Source: an uncultured Acidobacteriia bacterium (GTDB taxonomy: Bacteria > Acidobacteriota > Terriglobia > Bryobacterales > Bryobacteraceae). From it: a stretch of 64,000 nt of DNA. Shown here one piece after another: positions 1-7,542 of the stretch (within the stretch, counting starts at the first letter, position 1; every line of letters starts with the position of its first letter). Position numbers and translations under genes: made by a program. The notes under the pieces are model-generated. The model searched no databases and was not told the DNA's origin. It saw nothing but the letters and a program-made list of their open reading frames with translations. The stretch is taken from contig CAINNJ010000038.1 of NCBI GenBank assembly GCA_903851195.1, positions 124,001-188,000 on the forward strand, in the 5' to 3' direction.

Positions 1-1047
1 CGGGTCGCTGCCGGCAATGACCCCGATCAGCTTCGAACTCACCGCCACCCCGATCCAGCCCACCGTTACCGCAATGCCGATCGCCGTGGCTGTCCCCTCC
101 GGAAACGCCGCGCTGACCAGCGCGAGTGTCGTGGGATAGACCGGCGCCATGGCTATTCCCGCGCAGAAGACCGCCAGACCGGCCGTGAACGTGCCGGATG
201 CGAGCAACATCAGCGTGGTGGTGGCCAGCATGGCCGCCGAGCATCCCATCGTCACCGCCGAGGGATGGAAACGCAACAACAGCCGCGAGGCCGCGAGCCG
301 CCCGGTAATAATCCCCGCCGCGAAGCCGAACGACAACGTTCGCAGCGCGGTCGCTTTCGGCACTCCCCGGCCGGTCAGATACGCCGCCAGCCAGTTCCAG
401 ACGCCCAGTTCGGCAGAAACGTAGAGGAACAGGAACAGACAGAGCAGCGGAAACAGGGGACGCAGCGCGAGCGTGCGCCAGTCCGTGGCGGCACGCGCGA
501 TCCGTTCCTGCCTGCGGCCGGGACGGACGGAGGCATGCAAAGCCATCGTCGCCAGAGCCAGCGCGGCGATCAGTCCGCACAACAGCCGTGTCTCGAGGAA
601 CGCGGCCAGCGCCGGCGTCGTCAACCCGCCCAGCCCGAAGAACACGTTCAACAGGTTCATCATGCTCGCCTGGCGATTTCCACCCAGATCCGACGCCAGG
701 GTATTGGTGGTCGTCGAAATGACGCCTCCGCCGAGTCCCATCAGAGTCATGACAATGACGAGCGGCAGGTACTCGTGAACCCGACCGAGCAGGGTCACCG
801 CCAGCATTATGAGCCCAAGGCCGGTCAGCGCCCCCGTTTTTCGCCCTGCCCTGTCGAGCACCGGCCCGGTCACGAGGGAGGCCATCATCAGGCCGAGAGA
901 TTGCACGGACGCCAGCGTGCCGCTCTGACCCGGCGTGAAGGTTTTCGATAATTCCGGCAGGAGCGCGCCCAGCAGGGTCGCCTGCATTCCGTAAACCGCA
1001 ATCGTCAGGGCTGTCGCCGCGGTCAGGCGTCTGTTCGGGATTTGCAA
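1..1047 (-). CDS. MFS transporter, C-terminus cut by window edge
   Basis: The minus strand is open from a TTG at 1047 to the window edge, 349 codons in frame. It reads as a major facilitator: a first hydrophobic helix (TALTIAVYGMQATLLGALLP), then a short loop with DRAGRKTG, which fits the MFS A-motif between helices 2 and 3, and repeated Gly/Ala/Leu-rich helices up to the edge. The start is uncertain: the TTG has no clear Shine-Dalgarno and an internal ATG follows about 20 codons later. It diverges from the blaI-like gene. The substrate cannot be told from sequence. The open frames on the plus strand over this interval are mirror-image shadows. Confidence 0.8.
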   Translation of the reverse strand, partial: MQIPNRRLTAATALTIAVYGMQATLLGALLPELSKTFTPGQSGTLASVQSLGLMMASLVTGPVLDRAGRKTGALTGLGLIMLAVTLLGRVHEYLPLVIVMTLMGLGGGVISTTTNTLASDLGGNRQASMMNLLNVFFGLGGLTTPALAAFLETRLLCGLIAALALATMALHASVRPGRRQERIARAATDWRTLALRPLFPLLCLFLFLYVSAELGVWNWLAAYLTGRGVPKATALRTLSFGFAAGIITGRLAASRLLLRFHPSAVTMGCSAAMLATTTLMLLASGTFTAGLAVFCAGIAMAPVYPTTLALVSAAFPEGTATAIGIAVTVGWIGVAVSSKLIGVIAGSDP

Positions 1048-1067
1048 GGTTGGACCATTTTAGCCCC

Positions 1068-1096
1068 TTGACATGGTTCGCAATCGGACTTACTCT
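1068..1096 (+). promoter_or_regulatory. sigma70-like promoter of the BlaI operon
   Basis: A perfect TTGACA (1068-1073), a 17-bp spacer and TACTCT (1091-1096) lie just before the BlaI-like start at 1113, leaving a very short leader. The spacing is ideal for a housekeeping sigma factor. Confidence 0.5.
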
Positions 1097-1101
1097 TAAT
1101 T

Positions 1102-1116
1102 CCATAGTTGATATGG
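1102..1116. promoter_or_regulatory. inverted repeat over the blaI start, possible operator
   Basis: CCATA-GTTGA-TATGG has 5-bp arms and covers the ATG of the BlaI-like gene, immediately after the putative -10. BlaI/MecI dimers bind short dyads at their own promoters, so autoregulation is plausible. It lacks the classical TACA/TGTA half sites, so this is a candidate only. Confidence 0.3.
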
Positions 1117-1499
1117 CAAGGAAACCCAGTCTGAACCTCACGGAGGCCGAGTTGCGGCTGATGGATGTCCTGTGGGACAAGGGCGCCGCCACGGTGACCG
1201 AGGTCGCGGAGGCGCTGCCAGGCGACCCGCTTGCGTACAACACGGTGCTCACCACCCTGCGGATTCTGGAGCAGAAGGGCTATCTCCGCCACACGAAATC
1301 GAATGAGGGGCGCGCGTTCATCTATGAACCGGTAGTGGGACGCCGCCAGGCGAGCACCAACGCCGTGCGGCACCTGATCAGCCGCTTCTTCGGAAACTCG
1401 CCGGAGAAGCTTGTGCTGAACCTGCTGGAGGACGAAGAAATCGACGAGACGGAACTCCGGCGCATCCGCTCGCTGCTCGCGAAAGGAGATCGGAAATGA
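1113..1499 (+). CDS. BlaI/MecI/CopY family winged-helix repressor
   Basis: A 128-residue protein. The N-terminus LNLTEAELRLMDVLWDKG and the stretch LAYNTVLTTLRILEQKGYL with HTKSNEGRAFIYEP are hallmark BlaI/MecI winged-helix sequences (helix-turn-helix, then wing), followed by the C-terminal dimerisation helices. ATG 1113 is preferred to an earlier in-frame codon at 1050 because it matches the family length and sits just after the promoter. The stop overlaps the M56 peptidase start as ATGA, so the two are translationally coupled as in blaI-blaR1. In this family the membrane peptidase partner triggers cleavage of the repressor. Confidence 0.9.
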   Translation: MARKPSLNLTEAELRLMDVLWDKGAATVTEVAEALPGDPLAYNTVLTTLRILEQKGYLRHTKSNEGRAFIYEPVVGRRQASTNAVRHLISRFFGNSPEKLVLNLLEDEEIDETELRRIRSLLAKGDRK

Positions 1500-3061
1500 C
1501 ACCGGAAACGCTGGTTGCCGCTTTTCTGAATTCGCTCTGGCAGACGGCCGCGATCGCCGCCCTTGTCTGGACGATCTTCCGCTTCGCCCGAACCTTCAAT
1601 GCAGCCACCCGGCATGGCGTCTGGTGGGCCGTGCTGGCCGTGGTCATCCTGCTGCCCGTTCTCGTACTGACTCGCCGGCCTGAACCGTACCGCGCCACGG
1701 TCGTTGCCGCCGGTGTAGAGAACGTGACCGCAATCCCCGCGCCGGCATCCCGTGCCGCCGCTCGGCAGCCGCGCGAAGTACGGCCCGGAGCCCTTCCCGC
1801 GATTGTTCTCTCCGCGTGGCTGCTTCTCTCCGGATTTCTTCTCCTCCGCCTTGTCCGGAGCGCATATGAGCTCCGGCGGCTGATGAGACGCTGTTCACCC
1901 GCGCCCCGCGCAGCCGTTGAACGGCTGGACCACTGGCGCGGCACGCGTCGTGTCGTCCTTCTGGTCTCCCCGGACGTGGCTTCCCCACTCGCGTGCGGCT
2001 TCCGGCGCGCTTGCGTGATCCTGCCGGAAACGCTGCTGACCGAAGTCACGGAGGCCGAACTCGACTACATCCTGCTCCACGAGCTGGCGCATCTGGCCCG
2101 ACGGGACCAGTGGACGAACCTGCTGGCGCGCCTCGCGGGTGCGCTGCTGGCGCTGCACCCGGTCGCGGTCTGGGTGCTGCGCCGCATCGAGCGCGAACGC
2201 GAACTGGCGTGCGATGAGTGGGTGGTCGCGGCCACCGGAGCGCCCCGACCTTACGCCGCCACACTGGCCCGGCTCTTCGAACTGTGCCGCGGGCGGCGCC
2301 GGCAGTTGCTTGCCACGGCCATGGCCGGGAAGTCCTCCCGGCTCGGCGAACGCATCGAAACCCTTGTCTCGAAACGGTATTCCGCTTATGCATGCGCGTC
2401 TCGCCTGCGGGTGGCCGCGGGGATCGTGATTCTGATTGTCTGCCTCGCCGCCGGCGCCAGTGTGCCGGCGTGGATCGCCTTCGCCCAGAGCCCTCTGCCG
2501 GCGCACGTCCCGCCCACTCCGGCGGGTCCTCCGCGCGCTGGTTCTTTGCTCGCGGCACTGGTGGCGACCGGCTACGGCGACCTTCCGGTCGACGACATCA
2601 TCAGCCTCAAAAACCACGGCATCGGAGCCACGTTCATTCGCGAAATGCAGCAGTCGGGCTGGGGACGGCTCACGGTCGCGCAACTCATCGAGATCCACGC
2701 GCGCGGTCTGCGTCCCGAGTACATGGCGGCGCTCCGCGCGGCGGGCTTTACGAGTCTCAGCATGCCGGACGCCATCCATCTTCACGACCAGGGAGTCCCG
2801 GCCGCGTATCCCTCCGGAATCCACCGTCTGGGCTTCGGTCCCTGGTCCGCCGGCCAAATTATTAACCTGCGTACCCACGGGGTGCGCATTGAACTCTTCG
2901 AAGCCCTGCGTGAAAACGGCATCGGCAGCGCGGAACTTTCCGACGTGATCGACGCTCAGAACGCCGGCCTTGGCGCCGGGAATCTCCGCCGGGCCCGCCA
3001 GTTCGGCTCCGGTCTGACGCTCCGTCAGCTGATCCGGCTTAAGAAATCGGGTGTGATATGA
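1496..3061 (+). CDS. BlaR1-like M56 membrane zinc peptidase with C-terminal helical repeats
   Basis: 521 residues. Hydrophobic segments lie near residues 5-30, 40-60 and 95-120. The zinc site HELAH is near residue 193 and the second-ligand region ERELACDEWV near 240. Another membrane helix around 305-330 precedes an exported C-terminal part. In place of a penicillin-binding sensor domain, that part consists of about six units of roughly 25 residues with the pattern L..LI.LK.HG(V/I)...(Y/F)...L...G. Related M56 proteins sense a signal outside and activate proteolysis of the BlaI-type repressor; the ligand here is unknown. It is coupled by ATGA overlaps to the genes on both sides. Confidence 0.85.
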   Translation: MTPETLVAAFLNSLWQTAAIAALVWTIFRFARTFNAATRHGVWWAVLAVVILLPVLVLTRRPEPYRATVVAAGVENVTAIPAPASRAAARQPREVRPGALPAIVLSAWLLLSGFLLLRLVRSAYELRRLMRRCSPAPRAAVERLDHWRGTRRVVLLVSPDVASPLACGFRRACVILPETLLTEVTEAELDYILLHELAHLARRDQWTNLLARLAGALLALHPVAVWVLRRIERERELACDEWVVAATGAPRPYAATLARLFELCRGRRRQLLATAMAGKSSRLGERIETLVSKRYSAYACASRLRVAAGIVILIVCLAAGASVPAWIAFAQSPLPAHVPPTPAGPPRAGSLLAALVATGYGDLPVDDIISLKNHGIGATFIREMQQSGWGRLTVAQLIEIHARGLRPEYMAALRAAGFTSLSMPDAIHLHDQGVPAAYPSGIHRLGFGPWSAGQIINLRTHGVRIELFEALRENGIGSAELSDVIDAQNAGLGAGNLRRARQFGSGLTLRQLIRLKKSGVI

Positions 3062-4164
3062 AAACCATCGTCTATGGGCGGGAAGCCCTTGTTTTGACCG
3101 TGATTCTTGCCGGAGCCGTCTTCGTCGGCGTGCGGCAAAACCGGCAGGAATGGGAACTGGAGAAGACGCCGGACCCCGGCGTTTATCACTTGAACATCAG
3201 CCGCGTCCGGCCCGGCAATTTCTGGAGAAACTCCAGCGACGTGCCCTCCGGCGGCCTGCAGAACTTCACCGTCGGATCGCCCGACCACTCCGGTCCCGTT
3301 CGGTTCGAATACCGGCAGGACGCGGGCACACTGGTCTGCGAAGGACGCATGTACTTCGGCCGCGGCTCCGGCACGTGGACGTTCCGGCCCAATCCCGCCT
3401 TTATCGCATCGCTGCAGCAACTCGGTTACTCCACCCCGGGCGACGACCAGTTGTTCGACTTCCTGCAGTCGCGCGTCACGCTGGAATATGCGCGCGCGAT
3501 CCGTGACCTGGGTCTGGGCGCTACCACCACGGAACTGCTCCAGTTGCGCCAGCACGGCGTCACGCTCGATTACCTGCGGGACGGACGTGCCGCGGGTTAT
3601 TCCCAACTCTCCGCCCGCGCGTTCATGGACCTGAAAGCGCACGGGATCGGCATCGATTACCTGCGCGATCTCCACACGGCCGGCTACCGGCTCGGCGCCG
3701 CGGATCTGATCACGCTGCACTCCCGTGGTGTCTCCGCAAATTTCGCGGCGGAACTCAAAGGCGCCGGTTACGACCTGCCGCCGGGCCAACTCGCCGACCT
3801 GCACGCCAATGGCATCGGCACGGAATATGTCCGCCGGCTGCAGCGGCACAACCTGCATCCGCCAGCCGACGAACTGATCCGCTTCCACAGCCACGGCGTC
3901 GATCCCGACTACCTGAGCGGCCTCGAGAAGGCCGGGCTGACCAACCTGCCGCCGCAGGAGGTCACCGACCTGCACGCGCATGGCGTCAACACGAATTTCA
4001 TGCTGGCCTCCGCGGGACTCGGCTACCAGTTCACGCCGCGGGAACTGATCGATCTGCACGCGCACGGCGTCAGCGAAGACTACCTGCGCAACCTGCGCGC
4101 TTCCGGGATGACCAATCTGTCAGCCGAACAGATCGTCAAACTGCGGTCTCACGGCGTGGAATAG
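3058..4164 (+). CDS. membrane-anchored or secreted helical-repeat protein
   Basis: 368 residues. A hydrophobic segment at residues 11-27 (LVLTVILAGAVFVGVR) is a signal or anchor. After an extracytoplasmic region of about 110 residues come about nine degenerate units of 25-27 residues, each with a core such as LIDLHAHGVSEDYLRNLRAS. The same unit forms the C-terminus of the upstream M56 protein, so the two probably work in one signalling complex. The start overlaps the M56 stop (ATGA). The last 16 bases overlap the convergent miaE gene. No enzymatic motif is visible. Confidence 0.8.
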   Translation: MKTIVYGREALVLTVILAGAVFVGVRQNRQEWELEKTPDPGVYHLNISRVRPGNFWRNSSDVPSGGLQNFTVGSPDHSGPVRFEYRQDAGTLVCEGRMYFGRGSGTWTFRPNPAFIASLQQLGYSTPGDDQLFDFLQSRVTLEYARAIRDLGLGATTTELLQLRQHGVTLDYLRDGRAAGYSQLSARAFMDLKAHGIGIDYLRDLHTAGYRLGAADLITLHSRGVSANFAAELKGAGYDLPPGQLADLHANGIGTEYVRRLQRHNLHPPADELIRFHSHGVDPDYLSGLEKAGLTNLPPQEVTDLHAHGVNTNFMLASAGLGYQFTPRELIDLHAHGVSEDYLRNLRASGMTNLSAEQIVKLRSHGVE

Positions 4165-4802
4165 ACTTCGGGCACAGGCAGTCCCGAATGCGGCACTCCC
4201 GAATGCATGCGGGGGCCGGGCTCCTGCGCGGCGAGGATCTTCGCTTCCTCGGCGAGCAACTGCTCCCAGCGCGCATTCGCCACGGCACGGCCGGAAATCT
4301 TCTGCGCCAGGCGCAGGAACACTTTGTAGTGGCCCATTTCCGAGGAAAACAACGCTTTGTAGAGCGCGGCCAATTCCTCGTCTTCCGCGTGCGCGGCCAG
4401 AACGGCGAAGCGCTCGCAGGACCGCACCTCGATCAGGGCCGATACCAGCACGCGGTCCATTGCCTCGTTCTGCCCGCCCAGGCGCACCAGGGTTCGCAGG
4501 GTTTTCGCATAGGCATTGCGGTGGCCGCGTCCGAGCCGCCCGCCGCGCCGGGTCAGAATGCGCGTCACCTGCGACAGATGCGCCGCCTCGTCGCGGGCCA
4601 CGCCGGTCATCGTTTCGATCCAGCCTGGCAGCCACTCGCCGGGCCAGCGCGTCAGCAGTTCGATCGCATTCTGCGCCGCTTTCTTTTCGAGGAAGGCATG
4701 ATCGATCAGCAGTGCGATGGGGTCCGCCAGCACCGCGCGCGCCCACTCGGGCGGGGTTCGCGAATGGACAGGTAAACTCTCGGCTTTTTCGAGTAACGAC
4801 AC
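4149..4802 (-). CDS. miaE: tRNA-(ms2io6A)-hydroxylase MiaE-like diiron protein
   Basis: 217 residues, the usual length. The ferritin-like diiron ligands can be followed: E39 in LIDHAFLEKKAA, E72 and H75 in ARDEAAH, E125/E130 in EVRSCERF, and E155 with H158 in SEMGHYKVF. The family hydroxylates the isopentenyl group of 2-methylthio-N6-isopentenyladenosine at tRNA position 37, after MiaA and MiaB, neither of which lies here. The start is a GTG at 4802 with AAGGA directly adjacent, an unusually short spacing. Between it and the co-oriented sialidase gene lies the hairpin repeat array. The 3' end overlaps the repeat-protein gene tail to tail. Confidence 0.88.
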   Translation of the reverse strand: MSLLEKAESLPVHSRTPPEWARAVLADPIALLIDHAFLEKKAAQNAIELLTRWPGEWLPGWIETMTGVARDEAAHLSQVTRILTRRGGRLGRGHRNAYAKTLRTLVRLGGQNEAMDRVLVSALIEVRSCERFAVLAAHAEDEELAALYKALFSSEMGHYKVFLRLAQKISGRAVANARWEQLLAEEAKILAAQEPGPRMHSGVPHSGLPVPEVYSTP

Positions 4803-4812
4803 TCCTTTGAGA

Positions 4813-4980
4813 TTAGCGGACCTTGTCTGGCTTTAGCGGACCTTGTCCGCGGTCTGGCTTTAGCGGACCTTGTCCGCGGTCTGGCTTTAGCGGACCTTGT
4901 CCGCGGTCTGGCTTTAGCGGACCTTCTCTGGGTTTAGCGGACCTTGTCCGCGGTCTGGCTTTAGCGGACCTTGTCCGCGC
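4813..4980. repeat. 27-bp hairpin-forming tandem repeat array
   Basis: Four full 27-bp units (4833-4859, 4860-4886, 4887-4913, 4934-4960) and three shortened ones (4813-4832, 4914-4933, 4961-4980). Each full unit contains the perfect inverted repeat GCGGAC-CTT-GTCCGC. The last unit is the coding end of the sialidase gene (ADKVR plus stop on the minus strand), so the array looks like repeated copying of the gene's own 3' end into the gap before miaE. It resembles REP-type palindromes and could act as an RNA hairpin stabiliser or weak terminator. Confidence 0.85.
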
Positions 4981-5989
4981 GCGTCTCCCGAGGCAGTCGC
5001 GCGAACCGGATGTACTCGCCCGGCTCACCGCTGTCGCCGGCTCCCGTCATCACCAGCGCGATCTCGCCCGGCGAAGTCTGGTAGAACGCCGGCCACACGC
5101 CATGGAGGAACGCCGGACTCCCTGTATCCTGCCATTCGCTCAGATTCCCCGTGCTGATCAGGATGGAATGTATGTTGGAGGTGGCTACGATCAGGCGACC
5201 GGCCGCGATCCCCTGCGCGTTCTGCAGGGTGTTGGGGATGGCAGGTCCGATGGCTCCGCTCCAGGTCACTCCGTCGCCCGAAGTGGAGGTGTGTCCGACG
5301 CAGTTCTCGCTACCGCAGACTTCGTAAAACAACGCCACGCCGCCCGCCACGGGCACGACGTTCGGCTCGCCCGGCCGCGAATTCCCCGGCACGCCCACGG
5401 CCCGGATCTCCGGCCCCCACGTTTTCCCGCCATCGGCCGAAATTCGTTCGGAAATTGCCTGGCTGTACGCCGGTTTTTCCACGGAATGCTTTTCGTTTGC
5501 ATAGAAGATCGCCGTACGGCCGTCGGCAAGCTCCCACAGGAAAGGCTCGTAAACACCGCGCGTCTGCGAGCCGCCCGTGTTCTCGCTGGTATCCGCGGTG
5601 CTCAAATACGTGAAGGAATTCCCGTTGTCCACGCTCGCGTACACCTGAATCCGGTAGGACTGGCCCGGCACCTGCGACCGCATGGCCAGCAGCACGATGC
5701 CGTCCGGCCGCTGGTAAAGATTGGCGTTGTCGACATCCCGGCCAGGTTCACTGGTCTCGCCGAGAAACTGCCAGGTGCGCATGCGGTCGAAGCTGCGTTT
5801 CACCCGCAATCGCGTCGGACTGCGCCCGACCGCGTACGCCGCAAGCCAGGAACCATCCTTCAAATGGACCATGCGGGTCCAGCTGGAACCTTCGTCCTCC
5901 AGAACCACCGCTTCGGGGGACCAGGTAAGCGACTGGGCGAGGGCCGACACCGCTCCCAGCAAAATGTACGAAATGACCCTGAACGTCAT
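4961..5989 (-). CDS. exported sialidase-like (BNR/Asp-box) glycosidase
   Basis: 342 residues with a signal peptide (MTFRVISYILLGAVSALAQS). Asp-box motifs are visible (SVDNGNSF, SADGGKTW, SGDGVTW) together with the early arginine-containing strand SWTRMVHLKDGSWL, indicating a six-bladed sialidase fold. Whether the substrate is sialic acid or another sugar cannot be decided; many soil acidobacterial members are uncharacterised. The stop codon lies inside the first unit of the hairpin repeat array. It diverges from the small cupin gene across a 64-bp AT-richer gap. Confidence 0.8.
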   Translation of the reverse strand: MTFRVISYILLGAVSALAQSLTWSPEAVVLEDEGSSWTRMVHLKDGSWLAAYAVGRSPTRLRVKRSFDRMRTWQFLGETSEPGRDVDNANLYQRPDGIVLLAMRSQVPGQSYRIQVYASVDNGNSFTYLSTADTSENTGGSQTRGVYEPFLWELADGRTAIFYANEKHSVEKPAYSQAISERISADGGKTWGPEIRAVGVPGNSRPGEPNVVPVAGGVALFYEVCGSENCVGHTSTSGDGVTWSGAIGPAIPNTLQNAQGIAAGRLIVATSNIHSILISTGNLSEWQDTGSPAFLHGVWPAFYQTSPGEIALVMTGAGDSGEPGEYIRFARLPRETRADKVR

Positions 5990-6053
5990 GTTTCATACAA
6001 TTTACCAGATGTGCGATTTTATACATTAGGAAACGTGCTACGATCCCGGAAGA

Positions 6054-6374
6054 ATGCCTGTCGTCGACATCGAAACGCTTCCGGTCGTTGAGCGCCTTCC
6101 CGGCTGGCGGGGTCGTTTCTTCCACTCCGCGAACATGACTTTCGCCCATTACGAGTTCCGGCACGGTTCTTCCATCCACCGGCATTTCCATCCGCAGGAG
6201 GAAGTCTGGGAAGTGATCGAAGGCGAGATCGAACTGACTCTGGACGACGTGACACTGATTGCGAGGCCAGGCCTGGTCGCGATTGTGCCCCCCAACGTTC
6301 CTCACTCGGTCCGGGCGTTGAGCGACGGCCGCGCAATCATCGTCGATTACCCTTTGCGGCAGGACCTCACGTAA
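6054..6374 (+). CDS. small single-domain cupin protein
   Basis: 106 residues. Cupin motif 1 is HRHFHPQEEVWEVIEGEIE, with the two His and Glu metal ligands, and motif 2 is PGLVAIVPPNVPHSVRAL with the last His. It has no signal peptide, so it is cytosolic. GGAAG sits just before the ATG. A lactonase-like gene starts 16 bases downstream and is probably co-transcribed. The role is unknown; single cupins range from sugar isomerases to binding proteins. Confidence 0.8.
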   Translation: MPVVDIETLPVVERLPGWRGRFFHSANMTFAHYEFRHGSSIHRHFHPQEEVWEVIEGEIELTLDDVTLIARPGLVAIVPPNVPHSVRALSDGRAIIVDYPLRQDLT

Positions 6375-6390
6375 AATCAACGAAAGTCTC

Positions 6391-7479
6391 GTGTCTTCCC
6401 AACCAATCCTCGCCTACGTTGGCGCCGCCGCGCCCAACGGCAACGGAATTTACCTGTTCCGTCTGAACCCCGCCGATGGGGTGCTGACTCCGGTCAAACT
6501 TGCCGCCGCGATCAACAGTCCATCGTGGCTGGATATCCATCCAAACGGCGGAATCCTTTACGCCGTGGATGAGGCTTCCGGTTCGGTCATGGCTTTTTCC
6601 ATCGATCGCACGAACGGCGAACTGACGCCACTCGGCGCGGCGGTCAGTTCTCAGGGCGCGGGACCCGCCCACCTCAGCGTTGATCCCCTGGGGCAGTTTG
6701 TGTTCGTCGCCAACTATGAGGGCGGCAGCATCGCGGTTCTTCCCATCCGGGAAGATGGATCGGTTGGCGACGCTTCCGACGTCCATATCGATACCCAGCC
6801 CGTGGGTCCGGCGAACGCCGCCAGCGCGCCTCCCGGCAGCTTTGCCATCAGCGGTCACGACGCCGCCCATCCCCACCAGATTCAGGCCGATCCCGCCGGC
6901 AAATTCGTAATCCATACGGACCTCGGCGAAGACCGCATTTACAGCTGGCTGCTGAATCGCGGCGCCGGCAAGCTCACGCTGAATGCAGTGACGCCGGTCC
7001 CCCCGGGAGACGGCCCGCGACACTTCGCGTTCCACCCCAACGGAGCCTGGCTCTACTCGCTGCAGGAGGAAGGTTCGACGCTGATCTTCTTCACGTACAC
7101 CGCCGCGACCGGAACGCTGACGGAGCAGCAGCAGATATCCACTCTTCCGCCGGATTTCGCGGGCACCAGTTTCACGAGCGAAGTCCGTGTGTCAGCCGAC
7201 GGGAACTTCGTTTACGCGGCCAACCGCCTCCACGACACGATCGCCGTCCTTCGCGTGGATGCGCACTCCGGCCGGCTCACTCGTGTGGGCGAAGCGTCCA
7301 CCGAAGGCGACTACCCGCGCAATTTCACCATCGATCCGACCGGCAATTATCTTTTTTGCTGTAACCAGCGGAGCGATGCCATCACCACGTTCCGCATCCG
7401 GGAGCGCGGAGCCGTCCTCGATTTTACGGGACGGTATACGGCCGTGGGGAGTCCGGCCGTGATTGTCTTTTTAACGTAA
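6391..7479 (+). CDS. seven-bladed propeller lactonase (6-phosphogluconolactonase-like)
   Basis: 362 residues starting at GTG 6391. It has the regular blades of the YbhE/Pgl lactonase family: NGIYLFRLNPADGVLTPV, PSWLDIHPNGGILYAVDE, GPAHLSVDPLGQFVFVANY, HPHQIQADPAGKFV, GPRHFAFHPNGAWLYSL and YPRNFTIDPTGNYLFCCNQ. The family includes true 6-phosphogluconolactonases and many propellers of unknown substrate. No signal peptide. It follows the cupin on the same strand. The stop codon abuts a hairpin that terminates the opposing receptor gene. Confidence 0.8.
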   Translation: MSSQPILAYVGAAAPNGNGIYLFRLNPADGVLTPVKLAAAINSPSWLDIHPNGGILYAVDEASGSVMAFSIDRTNGELTPLGAAVSSQGAGPAHLSVDPLGQFVFVANYEGGSIAVLPIREDGSVGDASDVHIDTQPVGPANAASAPPGSFAISGHDAAHPHQIQADPAGKFVIHTDLGEDRIYSWLLNRGAGKLTLNAVTPVPPGDGPRHFAFHPNGAWLYSLQEEGSTLIFFTYTAATGTLTEQQQISTLPPDFAGTSFTSEVRVSADGNFVYAANRLHDTIAVLRVDAHSGRLTRVGEASTEGDYPRNFTIDPTGNYLFCCNQRSDAITTFRIRERGAVLDFTGRYTAVGSPAVIVFLT

Positions 7480-7513
7480 AAACGCCCTGAGAGTTTTGTC
7501 GACTCTCAGGGCG
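7478..7513 (-). terminator. rho-independent terminator of the first TonB receptor gene
   Basis: A perfect 12-bp stem (7483-7494 with 7502-7513; arm CGCCCTGAGAGT) and a 7-base loop. Read on the minus strand, the hairpin is followed by TTTTTA (7482-7477), so it terminates the receptor gene ending at 7543. There is no T-tract on the plus side. Confidence 0.85.
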
Positions 7514-7542
7514 CGGGAACTACTCGACCTCAGTTCTTTCGA

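Noticed and set aside
265-951. Plus-strand open frames over the first kilobase
   Set aside because: The minus strand encodes a clear MFS transporter; the plus frames are Gln/Arg-rich without motif.
4813-4980. CRISPR array
   Set aside because: The 27-bp units are directly adjacent with no spacers and contain the sialidase stop region; no cas gene is near.
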